DNA of 8,281 nt, from contig DAOVOB010000037.1 in assembly GCA_030629925.1 (NCBI GenBank), positions 1-8,281 on the forward strand. Direction: 5' to 3'. Under the pieces are notes generated by a model. The model saw only the letters and a list, made by a program, of their open reading frames with translations. It had not been told where the DNA came from and did not search any database. Of this stretch, positions 5,165 through 8,281 are shown one piece after another; position 1 is the stretch's first letter, and every line of letters begins with the position of its first letter. This stretch comes from Fidelibacterota bacterium. GTDB lineage: Bacteria > Fidelibacterota > Fidelibacteria > Fidelibacterales > Fidelibacteraceae. Made by a program: the position numbers and the translations under genes.

Positions 5165-6625
5165 TGCTTACAGACTACCAATCTGACCAATCTTCTTCTA
5201 TTAAATTCTTTCATTTTATCCCCTATATTACTATTTAGTACCGACCTGAGTTAAACCTGAAGGAGTTTGAGGCGTTGATAACAATTTCTTATATAATTCC
5301 CACCGTTTGGTAGGATTATCTTCAGTTCCCCCACGATCCTCAATATGGTTTTTAATGGCATTTCGGGCGACATCATAATATATAACACCAGAATGGATAT
5401 TCTCGAAGAAAGATAAATATAGCTCGGCATATTCTTTTGTAAAAAGATAATAGCCTGTTAACCATTTAATCGCCTCTTCTCGATCAATCTCCCCACTTGT
5501 ATATTGCCGTGTTACTTCAGTCCATACACATCTATGTTTGAATTCATCATACTTATGGAGAATATCGTAGTACTTTTCAGCCTTACTAGGATCAAATCCC
5601 GCCATGGGAAATAACACTTCTTTTTCAAACCTCAACCTCTCATTTTTAGGAAAAATAACATCTATCGCATATTCTGCCAAGCCTTCCGCGATAAATACCG
5701 CTGGACCCTGCGAAGGTAAAAGAGAATATTCAAGCCACTTTTTATCTTTGACTAAATGCTTTTCCAATAGGGTAAGATTTGCATGATGTCCGGGATATGC
5801 TTCATGAACTGCAAGGTAAAGAACCCAATCAATATATATTGGTATATCAATATTAATGCTAATTTTGCTCGAATAACCACCCTCGTATTTAGCGCAAGCA
5901 CTCCACGACTTTTTGGTTACATACTCTACTGTAATGTTTTCATTTTCAGGTAAATCAAGGTGTTTTCGGCTTCGTTTACGACACTCAGAGAATGCAGCAT
6001 CGAACACCAATTCTATTTTATCCTCCGGGACTATAAAATCATTCTTAAATCTAGCAAACCTGTCGGTAAGTTCACCTTCACCAGGTAGGGCTTCATCTAT
6101 TTCTTTTGAGATTTTTCTAAAATATTCTTCATCATATTTTGGGGCAACGTAATCATACAAGGATTTTGATTCTTCATCAAATGACATTCTTTTGCCGGAC
6201 AATAAATCAATCTTTGTTTTGACTGATAATAGTTGTTTTTCCAAATACGCATATCGTAGTTTTTCCAATGGGCTAAACTCATTCTGATTTACTTTTTCCA
6301 ACTGCCCGGCAAGCCCATTAACTTTTTCTATTAGTTGCTCATGTGGAAATTTCTTTTGTTTGCTCCCTTCAACAGGCCTCCACTCTTCAGATCCATAGTA
6401 AGCATCGACATAATCTGCATCATAGAGACCAATCTTTAGCACCAATTTGACATAACCCTCAGCGATGGCATCCATGTTCACCTCATTTTGTTTGGAACAT
6501 GAGACCAGAAAAATCAAAGAAACTGCTAAGAAACCATAGAATTTGTTGGACATTTCACCCTCCGTGAATTCTTTTATAGTTTTACCGATGAACTTTTTTG
6601 TTTTTTTTGCAAAAAAACAGCCTAA
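5038..6625 (-). mobile_element. integron-type gene cassette carrying the DUF885-like gene
   Basis: Read on the minus strand, the segment begins TTAGGC (6625-6620), carries one gene (6553-5231) and ends with an attC-like site whose last base is G (complement of 5038). Integron cassettes in linear form start with TTRRRY and end with attC plus G, and their own R'' box complements their first bases. Here R'' is GCCTAAC (5164-5158), a seven-of-seven complement of G+TTAGGC. Gene and attC are in the usual relative orientation. At 1588 bp it is longer than typical cassettes. No integron integrase, attI or second cassette is visible. The boundaries are inferred from the boxes. Confidence 0.6.
5231..6553 (-). 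CDS. DUF885-type putative zinc metallopeptidase lipoprotein
   Basis: The 440-aa product has a lipoprotein signal (MSNKFYGFLAVSLIFLVSC, Cys19). HEAYPGHH (250-257) is the HExxxGHH motif of the DUF885 family, and E290 in EGLAEYA (290-296) is the likely third zinc ligand. The Glu/His-rich helical body fits that family. DUF885 proteins are widely annotated as putative peptidases; the substrate is unknown. The ATG at 6551-6553 has GGAGG 5 nt before it (GGAGGGTGAAATG) and leads straight into the signal peptide. An in-frame ATG 25 codons upstream (6628-6626) straddles the cassette boundary and lacks such a site. Stop TAG. It is the only gene in the cassette. It probably acts outside the cytoplasmic membrane, on peptides or a modified amino-acid substrate. 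No promoter is obvious inside the cassette. Confidence 0.85.
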   Translation of the reverse strand: MSNKFYGFLAVSLIFLVSCSKQNEVNMDAIAEGYVKLVLKIGLYDADYVDAYYGSEEWRPVEGSKQKKFPHEQLIEKVNGLAGQLEKVNQNEFSPLEKLRYAYLEKQLLSVKTKIDLLSGKRMSFDEESKSLYDYVAPKYDEEYFRKISKEIDEALPGEGELTDRFARFKNDFIVPEDKIELVFDAAFSECRKRSRKHLDLPENENITVEYVTKKSWSACAKYEGGYSSKISINIDIPIYIDWVLYLAVHEAYPGHHANLTLLEKHLVKDKKWLEYSLLPSQGPAVFIAEGLAEYAIDVIFPKNERLRFEKEVLFPMAGFDPSKAEKYYDILHKYDEFKHRCVWTEVTRQYTSGEIDREEAIKWLTGYYLFTKEYAELYLSFFENIHSGVIYYDVARNAIKNHIEDRGGTEDNPTKRWELYKKLLSTPQTPSGLTQVGTK

Positions 6626-6626
6626 C
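6620..6626 (-). other. R'-type box GTTAGGC at the upstream cassette boundary
   Basis: GTTAGGC on the minus strand fits GTTRRRY exactly and marks the upstream edge of the inferred cassette (crossover between G6626 and T6625). It is the reverse complement of the R'' box at 5158-5164. No matching attC arm is evident further upstream, so the neighbour is not clearly another cassette. Nearby CCTAA (6621-6625) and TTAGG (6633-6637) also form a short inverted repeat. The rest of 6554-6861 shows no gene I can support. Confidence 0.5.
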
Positions 6627-6861
6627 ATAAGATTAGGTTCTTTAATGAAAACAATAAATATTGCTTTCCATGGTTACCTAACATTATTTGATAGTGTATA
6701 TTTTTCATACCCACTACAAACTCTTTTTGACTTTAAATTGTATTTCTTAAAACAAAGTAATACAACACATAGCAGAATACAAGAATATTATTTTCACAAG
6801 TATTTGATTATCAATAACTAACAAGGCTGGCATACTCTCACACCTGAATTAAAAGGAAAAG

Positions 6862-6970
6862 GACCTTCACTCCAATAATCGTACATCTTGATCTAATAGT
6901 AAACCTTAAAACCCCCCAACAAGTAATCTATTCTCTCACATGCAACTGTCTGATAAATGGGGTAGGGTCA
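6862..6970. repeat. dispersed repeat, long copy U
   Basis: Positions 6862-6930 align with 8072-8138 in the same orientation, about four-fifths identical, including an exact AACAAGTAATCTA preceded by a C-run and the shared CGTACATCT and ATCTAATA. Positions 6931-6970 align with 4571-4610 (31 of 40). U thus joins two parts found separately elsewhere. It lies about 70 bp upstream of the hydrolase gene. A hairpin of protein-coding nature is not seen; function unknown. Confidence 0.7.
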
Positions 6971-7041
6971 GGAATAAATATCTTGATAATGAGGAAATTA
7001 TGTTTCAAATTATTTTATATAACACATAAACAGGCATTAAT

Positions 7042-8040
7042 ATGAAAACACCAGTAAAATATTTTCTGTTCACTATTATTTTATTTTCTTCAAATCTAAT
7101 CCTTGCCCAGCATGAACTACAATTGGTCAACATTGGTGACTTTACAACGACCAATGGGAGTATTATTAAAGATTGTAAAATTGGGTACAGAACTGTTGGA
7201 AAGTTAAATATAGATAGTAGCAATGTTATCTTATGGCCCAGCTGGTTTGACGGCACGAGTGAAAATATTGTTAAACCCTACAACCTTCCAAAATGGATTG
7301 ACAGTACTGAATTTTACATTATAGTTGTTGATGCATTAACGGACGGAATTTCATCATCACCTTCAAACACAGTTGATTTTCCGGAAGTCACAATACGAGA
7401 TATGATAAATTCGCAATATGAATTGCTTGTTAATTATTTAAATATAGGCCATATATATGCTGTCTTGGGTATTTCTATGGGTGGAATGCAGGTATTTGAA
7501 TGGATGGTTGCATATCCTGATTTCATGGATAAAGCGATTCCAATCATTGGAACGCCTAAACAATCTTCATATGATATATTTGTCTGGCAGACTCAAGCAG
7601 ATTTAATAAATGAAGCTGGGGCAAATGAAGATGATATAAATTTGGCTATGAGAAGAGTCTATGATGTATGTTATATGAATTGTTATACGCCATCATACTT
7701 TATCAGAAAAGTCCAGCCAGAAGGAATGAATATATGGAGAAATAAGACATACAATCACATGATGAATTCAAAGGATTATTTAGCAGGTTTGAATGCAATG
7801 CTGAGCCATGATATTTATAGAAGCGCTTCAATTGATCCGGAGAATATTTCAAATGTAATAAAGGCTGATGTACTCATCATAGTCTCTCTTCAGGATCATC
7901 TGGTAAATCCCGCTAGTTCAATTGCATTTGCCAAACAATTAGATTGCACATTAGTCGAACTTACAGGGGACTGTGGGCATATTGCTGTTTGGTGTGAAGC
8001 AAATATAATCAAAGAGGCAACATCTTCTTTTCTTAAATGA
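7042..8040 (+). CDS. secreted alpha/beta hydrolase, MetX (homoserine acetyltransferase)-like
   Basis: The 332-aa product starts with a signal peptide (hydrophobic 7-21, likely cut after LILA at 22-23). The body matches the MetX-like branch of alpha/beta-hydrolases: GYRTVGKLN (48-56), a nucleophile elbow GISMGGMQVFEW (143-154, Ser145), Asp285 in SLQDHLVNP and His313 in CGHIAVW, which together give a full Ser-Asp-His triad. Cytosolic MetX acetylates homoserine. The signal peptide and changed surroundings suggest another acyl transfer or hydrolysis in the periplasm or outside. The start ATG at 7042 has only a weak AGG about 8 nt upstream. The gene is divergent from the cassette and flanked by direct repeats U and D. 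Several Cys (45, 210, 214, 302, 311, 318) could form disulfides. Confidence 0.85.
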   Translation: MKTPVKYFLFTIILFSSNLILAQHELQLVNIGDFTTTNGSIIKDCKIGYRTVGKLNIDSSNVILWPSWFDGTSENIVKPYNLPKWIDSTEFYIIVVDALTDGISSSPSNTVDFPEVTIRDMINSQYELLVNYLNIGHIYAVLGISMGGMQVFEWMVAYPDFMDKAIPIIGTPKQSSYDIFVWQTQADLINEAGANEDDINLAMRRVYDVCYMNCYTPSYFIRKVQPEGMNIWRNKTYNHMMNSKDYLAGLNAMLSHDIYRSASIDPENISNVIKADVLIIVSLQDHLVNPASSIAFAKQLDCTLVELTGDCGHIAVWCEANIIKEATSSFLK

Positions 8041-8071
8041 AAATGAAAAAATAAACTGGTTACAACAATGT

Positions 8072-8138
8072 GACCTTCTCTCTGAAATTCGTACATCTCA
8101 ATCTAATAACAAACATTAAACCCCCAACAAGTAATCTA
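8072..8138. repeat. dispersed repeat, copy D
   Basis: This partner of U (6862-6930) begins GACCTTC and ends AACAAGTAATCTA in both copies. It lies 31 bp after the hydrolase stop codon, so U and D bracket the gene as direct repeats 1.21 kb apart. From 8139 to 8236 I see nothing identifiable. Confidence 0.7.
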
Positions 8139-8236
8139 GCGAGTTCTAAACTCTTGTAAAATATGGCTTTGTCATAGAAAATAATTCACCGGGCAGTTTT
8201 TGGTCACCTTCCTCTGTAACTTGCTGATTGATAGCA

Positions 8237-8274
8237 TGGTTCAGCGGACTCATAATCCGTTTGTCCAAGGCTCA
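8237..8274 (+). pseudogene. tRNA fragment, broken copy of the CAT-anticodon tRNA
   Basis: Positions 8243-8274 match 4280-4311 at 30 of 32 bases: the whole anticodon arm with loop CTCATAA, the variable loop and the first part of the T-arm. Upstream, TGGTT (8237-8241) matches the D-loop (4270-4274) after loss of AGAG. There is no acceptor stem on the 5' side, and the 3' side departs from tRNA sequence at CTCACCCCGAT. It cannot fold as a tRNA, and the window ends 7 bases later. Confidence 0.8.
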
Positions 8275-8281
8275 CCCCGAT

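Noticed and set aside
6554..6628. 25-codon upstream extension of the DUF885-like gene
   Set aside because: The internal ATG has a strong GGAGG and starts the lipoprotein signal; the upstream ATG straddles the inferred cassette boundary.
6543..6821. 92-codon plus-strand frame
   Set aside because: It overlaps the start of the DUF885-like gene antisense and the cassette boundary, with an aromatic-rich translation and no recognisable motif.
6627..6861. missing 5' half of the T9SS gene upstream of the cassette
   Set aside because: Joining the minus-strand sequence across the cassette in frame gives no T9SS-like or other recognisable protein, so the gene half is not here.
8041..8138. second attC site downstream of the hydrolase gene
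   Set aside because: I found no RYYYAAC/GTTRRRY pair or complementary arms around copy D; the repeats U and D do not look like attC.

Overview
The window looks like an AT-rich, Gram-negative bacterial chromosome, most likely from the Bacteroidota/FCB side of the tree (Marinimicrobia-, Cloacimonadota- or KSB1-like lineages are my guess; the phylum is inference). The evidence is three or four lipoproteins with LVSC-type lipoboxes, a TonB C-terminal domain, and a fragment of a type IX secretion (T9SS) C-terminal sorting domain. Housekeeping genes (gltX and two tRNAs) are mixed with repeat-rich, recombination-scarred DNA.

Left part (1-3196). A 14-bp tandem repeat at the left edge is followed by gltX (glutamyl-tRNA synthetase) on the minus strand. 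A divergent intergenic region with a GC hairpin repeat and a palindrome over a likely promoter separates gltX from a plus-strand lipoprotein. This lipoprotein fuses a TonB C-terminal domain to an alginate-lyase-like (PF05426-type) domain whose catalytic Asn-Asn-His stretch appears to be replaced.

Middle (3197-4470). A GC-rich inverted/direct repeat cluster lies beside a minus-strand four-helix-bundle (23S rRNA intervening sequence type) gene, and an inverted partial copy of the same repeat lies on its other side. Then come a sigma70-like promoter, tRNA-Val(GAC), a tRNA with CAT anticodon, and a strong intrinsic terminator. After that sits a second copy of the GC hairpin found upstream of gltX and a perfect 12-bp inverted repeat.

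Right part (4471-8281). This is an accessory patchwork. It holds a small putative lipoprotein (minus), a T9SS sorting-domain remnant (minus), and what I read as a single integron-type gene cassette on the minus strand. The cassette carries a DUF885-type HExxxGHH lipoprotein and ends in an attC-like site (5032-5164). The cassette's first bases (TTAGGC, read on the minus strand at 6625-6620) exactly complement its own R'' box (GCCTAAC), as integron cassette theory predicts, and the T9SS remnant starts at the cassette's other junction. Beyond it, a secreted MetX-like alpha/beta hydrolase (plus) is flanked by imperfect direct repeats. The window ends in a broken copy of the CAT-anticodon tRNA, so 4254-8274 is bracketed by tRNA and tRNA fragment, like a decayed integration site. 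No integrase, transposase or reverse transcriptase is visible.

The main candidate for something new is the lone integron-like cassette with no integrase in view, inserted at the edge of a T9SS gene remnant inside a possible tRNA-bounded island.
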